Origin: Sphingobacterium chungjuense
GTDB taxonomy: Bacteria; Bacteroidota; Bacteroidia; Sphingobacteriales; Sphingobacteriaceae
NCBI RefSeq assembly: GCF_011316935.1
Contig: NZ_WLYS01000002.1
Coordinates: 62,001 to 126,000, forward strand
DNA length: 64,000 bases
Reading direction: 5' to 3'
In this document: positions 51,416-61,438 of the stretch, piece by piece
Layout of the letters: the number at the start of each line of letters is the position of its first letter
Position numbering within the stretch: position 1 is the stretch's first letter
The notes under the pieces: model-generated
What the model saw: the letters and a program-made list of their open reading frames with translations, nothing else
What the model was told of the DNA's origin: nothing
Databases searched by the model: none
Position numbers and translations under genes: made by a program

Positions 51416-52843
51416 TTATCGTGGGTTCTGCTGAATATTCGATAGCGCAATCACTTCCTCTGGAATAGCAATTGCGTAGCGCGGATCATTTGGCGGTAGC
51501 TGGTAACGCTGACCACCAGAAACCCTTTCCAGCGTGATACTTACCCCATCCCGATTGTACCTTTTTATATCTGCCCATCTGAGCGCGCGCATCACCAGCT
51601 CTTTACGCCGCTCATCTCTAATGGTCACCATAGCGGTATCTTTATCCGTGAATGTGTAATCTGTGAAATTGGATACTAGGTAGCGAGTCACCAAAAGCTG
51701 ATTCAGCGCATCGGCTGCGCCATCAAGGTCTCCCAGTTGCGCCTTGCATTCTGCTATCATCAGTAATATTTCTGCCGAACTTATCCCATTGGTTACACTC
51801 ATCGCCGCAGTATGACCGCCCCGAAAAAAATAGGTACCATCTGGGTTTGCCCGATAATAGATACGCTTGCGCAGGTCATGCGCTGTATACATATCATATA
51901 ACTCGGGGACTATTTTGGCTATACTTGTACTCAGGGGCCCGCCATAAAGCGTATTGCTCCATAGCAGCAACTCTTCGCTACTATTGCGCGTGACTGGAAT
52001 CGGATACAGTGGCGTCTCGCTGAGCGTGTTGAAATCTATAAGGCTCAAGCTTGAAAGATCTATTTCGTTCAGGCTCTGTAGTGACTGGCCATAGTCTCCC
52101 ATATATAAATATGTTCTAGCAAGCATCGCGAGCGCGACTGTTCTGGTCGGTGCTGTCTTTCCTGGTTGACGCTCAGGCAAGAGGGCGATGGCAAGCTGAA
52201 AATCGCTAATGATCTGCTGGTAGGTTTGTTCTAGCGTAGCACGTACCGAAGGTATATTGGGATCTGGATCAAGTTTTAGTACGATGCCCAGATCCTGCTG
52301 GGATGTATGGGTATTATAAGCAACACACCAAGTTTGCGCAGCATCCAAAAAGCGGCTTGCCCGCATAAATAGTGCATGTCCACGAATCTGATCGGCTTGC
52401 ACTCCCGTCAGGTTTTGCCCATCCATACCCTGAAGAACCAGATTGCAAATGTTAACTGCATAATAGCAGTTGTACCACTCATCACCACCCGAACTTTGCG
52501 GACGAGCCACAAAGTCCGGTTGCCAAGTGTACAGTCTGCGATCACTTTCATATCCTAATCCCCGCACGTCGGCATCACTGAGATAGAAATCCGCTGCACT
52601 CACTTCTCCTGCGGCGGCGTAGTCATTGTTGATATTTCCAAAATTGTCTAGCATCGCTTGAAAGTCACCTACCGTGGCGGGAACAGATAAACGCTGATCT
52701 GCCTTTTGTTCTAGAAAGCTATTGCAGCTTGATAATTGGATCATACCTATGGCCATCAGGACTCCCAAATACAGGGTTTGTTTTGATGGTATGGCTAAAA
52801 GTCTGTCTCGCCAGTTTTTATATTTTCTGCTTTGTAATTCCAT
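51416..52843 (-). CDS. susD: SusD/RagB-like outer-membrane lipoprotein
   Basis: A 475-residue surface lipoprotein that captures nutrients with SusC. The lipobox is LSSC with Cys40, then NSFLEQKADQ. TPR-like helices follow (ALFMRASRFLDAAQTWCVAY; AMLARTYLYMGDYGQSL; ILLMIAECKAQLGDLDGAAD) and the C-terminal RDERRKELVMRALRWADIKR of the family is present. It lies 14 bp after susC. The substrate is not clear; the thioredoxin-like gene rather than glycosidases in the operon argues against a classic polysaccharide locus. Confidence 0.92.
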   Translation of the reverse strand: MELQSRKYKNWRDRLLAIPSKQTLYLGVLMAIGMIQLSSCNSFLEQKADQRLSVPATVGDFQAMLDNFGNINNDYAAAGEVSAADFYLSDADVRGLGYESDRRLYTWQPDFVARPQSSGGDEWYNCYYAVNICNLVLQGMDGQNLTGVQADQIRGHALFMRASRFLDAAQTWCVAYNTHTSQQDLGIVLKLDPDPNIPSVRATLEQTYQQIISDFQLAIALLPERQPGKTAPTRTVALAMLARTYLYMGDYGQSLQSLNEIDLSSLSLIDFNTLSETPLYPIPVTRNSSEELLLWSNTLYGGPLSTSIAKIVPELYDMYTAHDLRKRIYYRANPDGTYFFRGGHTAAMSVTNGISSAEILLMIAECKAQLGDLDGAADALNQLLVTRYLVSNFTDYTFTDKDTAMVTIRDERRKELVMRALRWADIKRYNRDGVSITLERVSGGQRYQLPPNDPRYAIAIPEEVIALSNIQQNPR

Positions 52844-52857
52844 CGCTAAATTGATTT

Positions 52858-55800
52858 TTAAAAGTTTGCGCGCATTCCTATGGTGTAGCCTGCTGGACGC
52901 ACTACACGTGTGCCCGTTGCGTTATTAAAGTCTGGATCAATCCCATGCTTATTCGCTCGCCAGAGTATCCCCAAATTATTGGCATTCACATAAAGCTGTA
53001 CCTGATGCTGCCTGCCAGCAATCTGTAGGGGCAAACGGTAGTTCAGGTTGATGTACTGCAAGCGGATATGATCCCCTTTTTCTACCAGCGCGCTAGATCC
53101 AGCATAAAAGTTATCCCGCTGGGAGTCTGTGCTGTACATATTTGCAGGAATGTCGGTGTTTAGCTCATCACCAGGCTGCTGCCAGCGATTCTCATAATCA
53201 CTATGGCCGCGCCAGCTATTAAATAAATTAGTGTAGTGAATCGATCCTCTGCGAAACCAGTAGCCGAACTTATAAGATATCCCTATCTGCAAACTGATGC
53301 CTTTATAGCCAAAGGAGTTAATAAATGAGCCAAAACTGGTCGGTATCGAAGAGCCAAAGAACTCTAGCTCTTCCAGCGTGGTTCCTGCGCCGATAATAGT
53401 ACGATAGTCCGTGCTGATTTCTCCATCCAAGTACCCTTGTGCCGCTCCTGTCTGTGAATCCAGACCCGCCCAAGGGTAGGCAAATACCGAATAGACTGGT
53501 TTGCCCGCCACGCCTGATATAGGGACATTACTCGGATTGACATACTGATTGGCTAGCGTACGGTTGATCAGATACTGCTCGATCTGGTCTTTAAAAAAAC
53601 TGTAGTTTACTATACTCGACCATTCTAGTGCGTTTGTTTTTATATTGATCGTTTTCAATTCCACATCTACCCCATTTCCCGACATGCTGGCGACATTACG
53701 TAGCGTATATGGCGGAATGCCAGTCGTGTAGTCTATGGGCGCAGCACCAAACAAATCAGTCCCTTTTTTACGAAAGTACTCCACACTAGCCACGATCCTG
53801 TTATCCAGCATTCGCAGATCAGCAGCTAGATTAATCATGTTGGATGTCTCCCAGCGTAATGAGGGGTTGTAATAGTTATTAGCAACGGCTACGGGCCTAC
53901 CCGTGTAATTAGAATTGCCAGGCAAATAGCGAATGGTATTTACCGCCGCCATCGCTGGGTCAATATTACCACTAAAGCCATAAGTAGCTCGAAGATTTAG
54001 GTAGCCGATTAAATTCGAGCTGAAAAAAGATTCCTCAGAGATTTTCCATGCACCACCCACCGACCAAAACGGATTCCATTGATCATTGGTGTTTAGTCCG
54101 AACAGGTTACTGGCATCCCTGCGCACGCTGCCCGAGAGCGTATATTTGCCGCGATAGGTATAGGCCGCGTTACCGTATTGCGATAAAAAGCGTGTTTGGG
54201 TCTCTGAGACAAACTGATTGTTGGGGATAAAGCTACTACCTGAGATAAAACTAGGGTAACTGCGGGTAAAGTCCACCAGACCGCTGGTCATATTATCAGG
54301 GTTGAATCCATACAGCCGATGCTGATCGGACTCGCGGACAACTGAGCGCATCTCTAGACCAACAATTCCGCTGATATGATGTTCATCGCTGATACTGCGA
54401 TCATAAGCCAGCTGACCGCGAACATTGTTGCTGCGGAGCATACTTCCAGAAAGATCTTTTATGCCACCTCTAGGCACTGCATAGCTGGCCTGTCCTTGAT
54501 TATTGATTTGCGTATAGCGGTTGACAAAGTCACGCGCCATGTAGCTCTGTGGATCAGCCAGTGTACTTCCTTGATCATACTGCCGCTCGAACTGATAATT
54601 GACCGACGCGTTAAGCCCAGGCAGTATCTTATAATTAAGCGCGGCGGTAGCCAGCATGCTGGACGAGCGGCTAGAACTGGTATTATGCTGCCAGTCAGTT
54701 AGTGGATAGTAGTTCCAGTCTTGCAGTAACCCCTGCCCGACCGAATTGATATAGCTATTGTTCCATGTATTAAATACGGCCTTTGGCTGACCATCCTCGT
54801 CAGCAAGCTCCATGTATGGAACAAACACGCCGCCGTTCATAGAAATACCGTTATAACCCAGCCTACCTGAGCGTGTGCCCGACTCCGTATAATAGATACC
54901 CGTACGTATCGAGAGTGACTCTAGCGGCTTATAGGTGTTTTCAAAGCGCAGATTCAGTCTTCTATACCCTTCCCCTAAGTTATCTCGATTACGATCATAT
55001 CCGGCTGCCGATGACCAAGATAACTTTTCTGATCCTCCTTGTAATCCCAAATAGTATTGCTGATTTACTCCAGCTCGATACATGTGCTGATTCAGCTGAT
55101 CCCGTGCATCGATGCCTCGTAGCCGCTGTAATTCGGCATCTACCTCACTGGCATCTAAAGATCCCTCTCGGAGTTTGCTCAGCATATCCACCACTGGTGA
55201 GATCACCGGCCGAGAGGCCGAAGAGATTCTACTATTGTAAAATCCTCGATTAAAAAGCTCTACTTCCATATCGATATAGTCCGCACTAGACATTTGGCGG
55301 ATGTAACATAGATCTGGTTTGGCAGTAATGGTCATATGGCTATTGAACTCGATAGATATTGGCCTATCGAACGAACCTTTTTTTGTGGTAATTACGATAA
55401 CGCCATTAGCCGCTCTAGCGCCCCAGATGCTGGACGCAGCGGCATCTTTTAAAATCGTGATACTCTCGACGATATTAGGATTAATGTTGCCTATATCACC
55501 TTCATATGGAAAGTTGTCCAGCACAATGAGCGGATCACGAGGTCCTTGAATGGTGGATAACCCTCGAACCATCAGTCTTGGTGTAGCTAAGCTGTTATCG
55601 GTCGTGATGCTACTTGCAATCGCGGGTAGCCGAGAGATGATATCAGGACCTACCTGCTGATTAAAAAGTTCCCTGTCTACTGATGAAAAAGAACCAGTTG
55701 CCCGTTCGCGCGGTACCTGCTGATATCCCGTGGAGACCACTGTAACTGAGTCTACCGAGCGCACATTAGGCTCTAGTCGAACAGTCAACGTGTCCACATA

Positions 55801-56061
55801 CGCATTCATGACTGCTGTTGTAAATGAGCGGTAGCCCTGATGTTCGATCACAAATTGCCTTTCGGCAGATGGGTGTACCCCCAGTACAAAACGGCCACGA
55901 AGATCGCTAAGCGTTGAATTATCTAAACCCGACTGACGGATTGTTGCCCCGCGGATGGGCAGGCCATCTTTTTTCGATACCACCCTGCCGCGAAGCTGCT
56001 GGGCAAAGGCAGCATGATAAGATAAGGCTAGGGTTAATGCTAGTAAGTATATTGTTTTCAT
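52858..56061 (-). CDS. susC: SusC/RagA-like TonB-dependent receptor
   Basis: A 1067-residue outer-membrane transporter. A signal peptide precedes a carboxypeptidase-D-like domain (RGRVVSKKDGLPIRGATIRQ), the TonB-box/linker region (VDSVTVVSTGYQQVPRERAT), the plug (MVRGLSTIQGPRDPLIVLDN; ILKDAAASSIWGARAANGVI) and a long beta-barrel ending in GYTIGMRANF. No N-terminal STN sigma-signalling domain is seen. It starts 22 bp after the TlpA-like gene stop. Confidence 0.93.
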   Translation of the reverse strand: MKTIYLLALTLALSYHAAFAQQLRGRVVSKKDGLPIRGATIRQSGLDNSTLSDLRGRFVLGVHPSAERQFVIEHQGYRSFTTAVMNAYVDTLTVRLEPNVRSVDSVTVVSTGYQQVPRERATGSFSSVDRELFNQQVGPDIISRLPAIASSITTDNSLATPRLMVRGLSTIQGPRDPLIVLDNFPYEGDIGNINPNIVESITILKDAAASSIWGARAANGVIVITTKKGSFDRPISIEFNSHMTITAKPDLCYIRQMSSADYIDMEVELFNRGFYNSRISSASRPVISPVVDMLSKLREGSLDASEVDAELQRLRGIDARDQLNQHMYRAGVNQQYYLGLQGGSEKLSWSSAAGYDRNRDNLGEGYRRLNLRFENTYKPLESLSIRTGIYYTESGTRSGRLGYNGISMNGGVFVPYMELADEDGQPKAVFNTWNNSYINSVGQGLLQDWNYYPLTDWQHNTSSSRSSSMLATAALNYKILPGLNASVNYQFERQYDQGSTLADPQSYMARDFVNRYTQINNQGQASYAVPRGGIKDLSGSMLRSNNVRGQLAYDRSISDEHHISGIVGLEMRSVVRESDQHRLYGFNPDNMTSGLVDFTRSYPSFISGSSFIPNNQFVSETQTRFLSQYGNAAYTYRGKYTLSGSVRRDASNLFGLNTNDQWNPFWSVGGAWKISEESFFSSNLIGYLNLRATYGFSGNIDPAMAAVNTIRYLPGNSNYTGRPVAVANNYYNPSLRWETSNMINLAADLRMLDNRIVASVEYFRKKGTDLFGAAPIDYTTGIPPYTLRNVASMSGNGVDVELKTINIKTNALEWSSIVNYSFFKDQIEQYLINRTLANQYVNPSNVPISGVAGKPVYSVFAYPWAGLDSQTGAAQGYLDGEISTDYRTIIGAGTTLEELEFFGSSIPTSFGSFINSFGYKGISLQIGISYKFGYWFRRGSIHYTNLFNSWRGHSDYENRWQQPGDELNTDIPANMYSTDSQRDNFYAGSSALVEKGDHIRLQYINLNYRLPLQIAGRQHQVQLYVNANNLGILWRANKHGIDPDFNNATGTRVVRPAGYTIGMRANF

Positions 56062-56083
56062 AATAGGTCTAGGTTATGCTGTA

Positions 56084-56719
56084 TTAGAGGCTTTGTTTAT
56101 CAAGGTGGTATTCGATGATATCCTGCACAACTCCGCCTCCACCTGTAAATGCACGGATAAAGCCGTTTCTAGATATCCAAACGTAATTAGGTATTAAGTG
56201 GTGGGGAAATTGCGCGATCAGCGTTTCATCAAAAATAATCGAGGGCAAATCCTTGCCGCCAATATCGGGCAGTACGTCCTTGTAGCACTGGTCGATTTTT
56301 TCAAAAGTGTCTTTATACTTCAGAGGATTGACTAGCACAAAGACCACATCATCGGGATACTGCTGGGTGAACTTATCCAGTTTGGCAAAGCCTGAACGGC
56401 ACGCCCCGCACCAAGTAGCCCAAAAGTCCAGTATCAACAGCTTACCTTTAAACTGCTCGAGTGTTCCGCGAACAGTGTGACCAGCGGTGTAAAATAGATG
56501 TTCCTGACTCCAGAATTCATCTGGCAACTTCTCCCCCATAAAAATGGGGCTTACTGCTATAACCTTCACTCCGGCCTCGCTACTTGAGCGAGACTGGGCA
56601 AAGGCGCTATTAACAAACACGTATGAACTTACAGTGAGTAAAATGGATAACATTACTCGGCTTGTAAAATTGTATTTTGGTTTAGGCCACAGCGCGGCCA
56701 AGGCATTGGAAAATGTCAT
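56084..56719 (-). CDS. TlpA-like thioredoxin-fold protein
   Basis: A 211-residue exported protein. A hydrophobic signal/anchor (VMLSILLTVSSYVFVNSAFA) is followed by a thioredoxin fold with the CXXC site in LDFWATWCGACRSGFAKLD and the cis-Pro region LIPNYVWISRNG. Such proteins often head SusC/SusD operons of this size and may help reductive or peptide/metal handling. It is the first gene of the operon. Confidence 0.88.
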   Translation of the reverse strand: MTFSNALAALWPKPKYNFTSRVMLSILLTVSSYVFVNSAFAQSRSSSEAGVKVIAVSPIFMGEKLPDEFWSQEHLFYTAGHTVRGTLEQFKGKLLILDFWATWCGACRSGFAKLDKFTQQYPDDVVFVLVNPLKYKDTFEKIDQCYKDVLPDIGGKDLPSIIFDETLIAQFPHHLIPNYVWISRNGFIRAFTGGGGVVQDIIEYHLDKQSL

Positions 56720-57214
56720 AATTTTTAATGTATTAGGATTGTGAATTAGATCTTCGACTGATTGTTATAATCAGCTACAGTGCAGTCAATATTTTATGAA
56801 AATCGATTAGCAAACCATGTGGTTTAACTTGGCGATCGAATAATATTTTTATAAAGAGATTTTTTCATACTCGCGGTAACAAATGCGAGTCTTCTAAGGT
56901 GGGGCTTATAATATAAGCAGAAGGATGATCCGCTCCACACTTTGTGATCTTGATTGACACCCAAGGACAAAGGTTTCACAGCAAGACCATCCCCTGCTAC
57001 ATTTACAAATATAGCAAACACAGGGTAATGGTTAAACCTTGCCGTCTCGAACCTTGGGTGTCAACTTCGATCTACGAGACTCTTACATATTATTTACTAG
57101 ACGCAATTTAAGTACACCTAGATGATTATCAGTTATATTCAAACATACAAGAAAAAAATAAAAAGGACAAATATGTCCTAACATTTTTTTTATTATTTAT
57201 TGAGATTAGCTAAA
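56720..57214. other. Promoter region between the TlpA-SusC-SusD operon and an Xre gene
   Basis: About 495 bp. It should hold the start of the minus-strand operon and the plus-strand Xre gene. A minus-strand frame at 56824-57021 has some protein-like sequence (VKPLSLGVNQDHKVWSGSSF) but no recognised family, so I do not call it. Confidence 0.45.
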
Positions 57215-57445
57215 ATGGCGGCGAAGCAGTATAGGGATCAGCAATATTTAATACAATTAGGCGAACGGATTAAAGCAATTCGCGAAAGTAATGGCTGGAC
57301 TCAAGAACACTTCGCGGAAATATGCAATATCGACATTAGGCAATTAGGACGAATTGAGAGAGCTGAAACAAATTCTACCATATCAATTTTGAAAATGATC
57401 GCAGACAAGCTGCGATTACCTCTTCATGAATTATTTAAATTCTAA
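57215..57445 (+). CDS. Xre-family HTH regulator
   Basis: A 76-residue protein from the ATG at 57215. The HTH is complete: LGERIKAIRESNGWTQEHFA, then CNIDIRQLGRIERAETNSTI and SILKMIADKLRLPLHELF. It has no extra domain. It is divergent from the TlpA-SusC-SusD operon and may regulate it. Confidence 0.88.
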   Translation: MAAKQYRDQQYLIQLGERIKAIRESNGWTQEHFAEICNIDIRQLGRIERAETNSTISILKMIADKLRLPLHELFKF

Positions 57446-57835
57446 GCAGCTCCTTTCGCTAAAAATATTCTTAAAACAGCCTCAGGTATATCCCGAATAT
57501 TTTGATTCGTAATCTGCAAGTTGTTTTTGTACGTACAGTTTTCCTGCGTCAAACCTGCCATACAAAAACGAACTTGCCTTAGTTATTTGCAAGATCTGAT
57601 CTTGCAAATAACTAAGGGGAAATAAAAAGTTCGCAACTCACTTTTTGTATGTTTGGCAAATACACTTATTAAAAGTTGAATAGAAGTACTCTGAAGAACT
57701 ATCCAGCACATCTACATAGCCAGATATATTCACATCCTGATGTCATTTCGCACTTATTGAGATTTCAATAAGAATAACGCAATGCAAGACTACTATAGTA
57801 ATACACGTTACGTTTACTAAATATTAGTTTTATAA
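57446..57835. other. 390 bp without a gene, containing a long inverted repeat
   Basis: No coding frame. Its main content is the long inverted repeat at 57556-57658. Confidence 0.6.
57556..57658. repeat. Long inverted repeat, possible MITE-like remnant
   Basis: CCTTAGTTATTTGCAAGATC (57577-57596) and its exact complement (57598-57617) surround a single base. Outer segments TGCCATACAAAAACGAACTT (57556-57575) and AAGTTCG...TTTTTGTATG..GGCA (57628-57658) continue the symmetry with gaps. Confidence 0.75.
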
Positions 57836-58861
57836 TCAAAAATCAGATCTAGTTTTTTTTCTTACGATATTCAAGTGCCCTGTAATTTTTTCAGGCATAT
57901 TCCCAGCGATTATTTCATATTCTATTTTGCAATTCCTTAAATCCGATTGTTCTGGAAATATTACAAATAATTTTTCTACATGGTTGCTTTGATGATGTTT
58001 AATACTTCTGAGAGTATATGATATGGAACTTGATTGGTAGTGTTGTATGATTCCCCTTATATCGCTATCCAAAAATTGTGGTGATTCTTCCAAATCTACA
58101 ATTGGTAGATAATTAGCTAAATCAGTTACAGGGAAAGATGATCTAAATTGACTTTTCGGTATATTTGGAGGAAGAGGTTCTATTGGTTCACTTGGATAAT
58201 GATCTTCATTTAATACTGCTATATCATTTTTAAAATATAATTTAATATCTAACTCAGTTGCAGGTACAGTACCTCTATTATGAATTTCTATACAAAGCGG
58301 AACAGTTCTGCTCAATATGGTCTGGTATTCGTAAAGATTGATTAAATATCCATGATAGTGATTATAAAATCTCTTCAAATCTCTATTATAGGCTGATATT
58401 TGATCATCAGAAAGTTTTGTAGAGCCAAAACGATGGATTCCAAAGGATTTTTCAATTGTTTCGCTGAGTAAATCTCGATCTATTGCCATACCCATTAACT
58501 CCGTTAAATCTTGTTTGTCGTCGTAAACTAAAAAAGGCAAGTCAACTAACTTTTTTTGATAGCGTTCTTCAACAAATTCTAATTTGTTAACCGTGGTTTC
58601 TTTTGCTATATATTCAAAAGTGTTGCCCCCCTCTTTGAAAGTAACAGAAATCTTTGGTTGTCTATTCTTTAATGATTCAAGTTCGCTTTTTAATTTTTTT
58701 ATTGTCTTCTGGTCAGTTAATAATTCATTTGGAGTTACAAGTTCCTCTGGAAGCTTTTTGCATCTTACCCCGACAGCAATTGAAGCCTTACCCTTTTTCA
58801 AACAGTGAATAAATATAAAAACGTTCTTTACGTTTTCAAAGATTCCTTCATATATAACCAC
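57836..58861 (-). CDS. Hypothetical protein with IS-derived 5' end
   Basis: A 341-codon frame. Codons from about 58861 to 58760 lie inside the IS3-family element, so the first 34 or so residues are IS sequence. The rest begins near KLPEELVTPNELLTDQKTIK and is unrecognised, with a charged helical first part and a C-terminal beta-rich part (LCIEIHNRGTVPATELDIKL ... KIEYEIIAGNMPEKITGHLN). The original N-terminus was probably removed by the insertion. If expressed, the product is chimeric. Confidence 0.55.
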   Translation of the reverse strand: MVIYEGIFENVKNVFIFIHCLKKGKASIAVGVRCKKLPEELVTPNELLTDQKTIKKLKSELESLKNRQPKISVTFKEGGNTFEYIAKETTVNKLEFVEERYQKKLVDLPFLVYDDKQDLTELMGMAIDRDLLSETIEKSFGIHRFGSTKLSDDQISAYNRDLKRFYNHYHGYLINLYEYQTILSRTVPLCIEIHNRGTVPATELDIKLYFKNDIAVLNEDHYPSEPIEPLPPNIPKSQFRSSFPVTDLANYLPIVDLEESPQFLDSDIRGIIQHYQSSSISYTLRSIKHHQSNHVEKLFVIFPEQSDLRNCKIEYEIIAGNMPEKITGHLNIVRKKTRSDF

Positions 58862-59650
58862 GGACTTAGTCCATTTAACGATTTGTGTGGGTGATTACTG
58901 TTGTAATCGATCTGCCATTCGTAAGAAATAGCATTGACTTCTGGCAGTGATCCGAACAAGTAAGCGTCCAAGACGTCCTCTCTAAACGTCCGGTTTAGTC
59001 TTTCAATATAAGCATTCTGCGAGGGCTTACCAGGTTGTATATATTGTAGCTCAATATCATTCTCTTTACAAAAATCAACAAAAACCCTAGACAGAAACTC
59101 TGGCCCATTATCGGTTCTGATACGGCGAGGCTTAGGCCTAGAAAAGATTAATTCTTTCAATTTCTGAACCAGCCTAACACCCGGAATCGAATAGAAGCTT
59201 CATTTATCAGAGACTCTCTGTTATAATCATCCATCACATTTAGTATTCGAAACCTGCGGCCGTTTGAAAGCGAATCGCTCATAAAATCGATTGACCAAGT
59301 CCTGTTAATTCCTTCCGGAACTATTAGCTTTTCTTTAATTCTAGATGGAATTCGACGTTTCCGCTTACTACGCAGCTTAAGATTGATCTTTCTGTAGACT
59401 CTTAGAACCCGCTTTCTGTTCCACACCAAACCCTCCATTCTAATTTTTCCATAATAGGTTTCAAAGCCTCTGGTTGGATAGTTGCCCGCCAGATCCATGA
59501 GTTTAGCAACCACTTCCTCATCATCTTTCGTGTGGTTATAATAGTACATGCTGCGGCTCATGCAGACAATTTTACAAGCTCTATGAATACTGATCCCTTC
59601 CTCAGTCACTACAGACCCCACCAGCTCTTTACGTTCACAAAGCTTTAAAG
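58828..59650 (-). pseudogene. IS3-family transposase orfB, broken by a 1-base deletion
   Basis: The DDE integrase core is intact in pieces: WSIDFMSDSLSNGRRFRILN and MDDYNRESLI in one frame, RTDNGPEFLSRVFVDFCKEN and SQNAYIERLNRTFREDVLDA in the next. The frame is lost near 59181-59184, where one C is missing: with it the protein would read through ASIRFPGVRLVQKLKELIFS. Expression would also need the usual -1 frameshift on orfA. Confidence 0.85.
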
Positions 59651-59911
59651 CTTTTTTTCAATAATATCTTTTAGAATTCGGTGATCAAGGCTTAAATCGG
59701 CAAACATGCGCTTCAGTCGTGAATTTTCTTCCTGAAGAGCCTTTAGCTCTTTTAGGTGTTGCGCATCCATACCTCCATATTTCTGCTTCCACTGATAGAA
59801 AGTTGGTGCTGATATGCCGTGCTCACGACAGATATCTTTAGTGGCTTTACCAGATTCATATTCTTTAAGAATATTGATAATCTGATGCTCTGAAAATTTG
59901 CTCTTTTTCAT
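59645..59911 (-). CDS. IS3-family orfA (HTH protein)
   Basis: An 88-residue protein from the ATG at 59911. The HTH (EHQIINILKEYESGKATKDI, then CREHGISAPTFYQWKQKYGG) and a leucine-zipper-like helix (LKALQEENSRLKRMFADLSL) are typical. The A AAA AAG heptamer at its 3' end (59652-59658 on the plus strand as T7) is the normal slippage site leading into orfB. Confidence 0.9.
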   Translation of the reverse strand: MKKSKFSEHQIINILKEYESGKATKDICREHGISAPTFYQWKQKYGGMDAQHLKELKALQEENSRLKRMFADLSLDHRILKDIIEKKL

Positions 59912-60227
59912 AATGTTTAACAAACTAAATTTAATATTTCTATTTGGTTTGAAAAACTGGTAAGGCTACCAAAATGGGGTACTTACAATTGGATTATATC
60001 CAGAAAATGGTCATGCTGATAATAACCGATCAACCAGAAAAAGATTTGAGTATCAAATAAATTGAATACATAAAGCACTTCATTAGTCTTTGCTTTTTTG
60101 TAAAGCACTCCTAGAGCATTAATTTTAATACTGGCTACGCTTGTTATGTAGCAGCTTAGTGTCGATGAGATAGTGGCGATCTTGAAGTTTGAACAAAAAG
60201 TAGATTTGAAATTACAGCAAACTAAGT

Positions 60228-61412
60228 TTACCCTTTTTTCATCCTTTGTAGTACCTCCATACATGCCCTTGCATTATGATATGGGCATTTCCAAAAACCG
60301 ACCTTATCTTCACCTGCCATTATATTTAATGCTGCATCACGTCCCCAATGCCACTCCCCGTGCTCATAATCTATAATGTAGGAATGTGTGAAAGTCCATA
60401 CTCTTTGGGCAATATCTAGATATTTATGCTGCTGTGAAACTTCCCAGGCATTAACAAATCCTACCAAAGCCTCTGCTTGTACCCACCAATGTTTTTCTTG
60501 GACAAAATGAGATTTACTCAGATTATTCTCGTACATCACCGCTCCGTACTCATCTATTCCGTCCCTAGCGGCTTCTGCTAGGTTTATGGCAACCTTTTCA
60601 AACGAAGTGATCAGTTCCTTATCACGGATCACCTGCGCTGCTTCTAGTAATAGCCACGAAGCTTCGATATCATGACCATACGAGTAGATCATGTCCTTAC
60701 TCTCCCACCTTTCATTCATAAACAATTTAAGATGACCAGAATCGGGATCAATAATATGATTTTGGAAATCACCTAAAAGGTTTTTAATTTGAGATTTTAA
60801 ATCAGCGTTCTGCCAAATTCGGTATAGATTTGTATAAGCTTCAATTACATGCAAATGCGTATTCATTGTCTTTTTCTCATTGGCATCCTTCTCACTTAAC
60901 CTCAGATCATCTATTTCTTGCCAATCTCTACTAAAAGCCTCGAAGTAACCACTATTATCGCGGTCGAAACTATGTTGTTCTATTGTATTAAATAACTGAA
61001 CACATAACTCAAGTACCTCTTCATCGTTATTTATTTTATAATATTCCGAAAAACCATACAGCGCAAAGGAGAGCGCATATGTTTGTTTCTTGGTGTCTAA
61101 AGGTTGACCTCTATAGTCAACTGACCAATAAATGCCCCCAAATTCTTTATCAAAAAAGAAAGTTTTGATATACCGATATGCCCTTTGTGCTAGGTCATAG
61201 TGAAGCGGATTATTGGTGTAGGCATAAGCAGCCGAGAATGTCCATAAAATCCTAGAATTTAAGACCGAACCCTTGGGCATAAATGGCACAATTGCATCAC
61301 TTTGATCTCTGCGACCTAAGAAACCTCCGTGACGATCATCAACAGCCTGAGTCTCCCAATAAGCAAGAATTCTATACAACTCCTGTTCAATTTCTTCTAT
61401 AAATTTCATCAA
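60228..61412 (-). CDS. AGE-family sugar 2-epimerase (cellobiose/mannobiose 2-epimerase-like)
   Basis: A 394-residue (alpha/alpha)6-barrel enzyme. Conserved stretches are RILWTFSAAYAYTNNPLHYD, MNTHLHVIEAYTNLYRIW, YSYGHDIEASWLLLEAAQVI, HWWVQAEALVGFVNAW and GEWHWGRDA, with the catalytic His residues in GHDIEAS and EKHWWVQ. Together with the GH130 phosphorylase 26 bp upstream it should turn beta-1,4-mannobiose into mannosyl-glucose and then mannose-1-phosphate plus glucose. Cytoplasmic, no signal peptide. Confidence 0.9.
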   Translation of the reverse strand: MMKFIEEIEQELYRILAYWETQAVDDRHGGFLGRRDQSDAIVPFMPKGSVLNSRILWTFSAAYAYTNNPLHYDLAQRAYRYIKTFFFDKEFGGIYWSVDYRGQPLDTKKQTYALSFALYGFSEYYKINNDEEVLELCVQLFNTIEQHSFDRDNSGYFEAFSRDWQEIDDLRLSEKDANEKKTMNTHLHVIEAYTNLYRIWQNADLKSQIKNLLGDFQNHIIDPDSGHLKLFMNERWESKDMIYSYGHDIEASWLLLEAAQVIRDKELITSFEKVAINLAEAARDGIDEYGAVMYENNLSKSHFVQEKHWWVQAEALVGFVNAWEVSQQHKYLDIAQRVWTFTHSYIIDYEHGEWHWGRDAALNIMAGEDKVGFWKCPYHNARACMEVLQRMKKG

Positions 61413-61438
61413 ACTTTATGACTTGTATTTCGACCTTG

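Larger units (their letters stand above)
58759..59987 (-). mobile_element. IS3-family insertion sequence, frameshifted
   Basis: About 1.2 kb. The orfA-side end on the minus strand begins TGTAAGTACCCCATTTTGG (59987 downward). The other end (58759 on, plus strand) reads TGCATCTTACCCC and shares GCCTTACC and TTTTTCAAA with the first, so the inverted repeats are degenerate. orfA and orfB are on the minus strand. No clear target-site duplication was seen. Confidence 0.8.

Noticed and set aside
56824..57021. Minus-strand 65-codon frame between the TlpA-like and Xre genes
   Set aside because: It is somewhat protein-like but there is no recognised family, no ribosome binding site and it overlaps the likely promoter region.
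59983..60264. Minus-strand 93-codon frame between the IS and the epimerase gene
   Set aside because: It overlaps the end of the epimerase gene and the IS end and has no motif.
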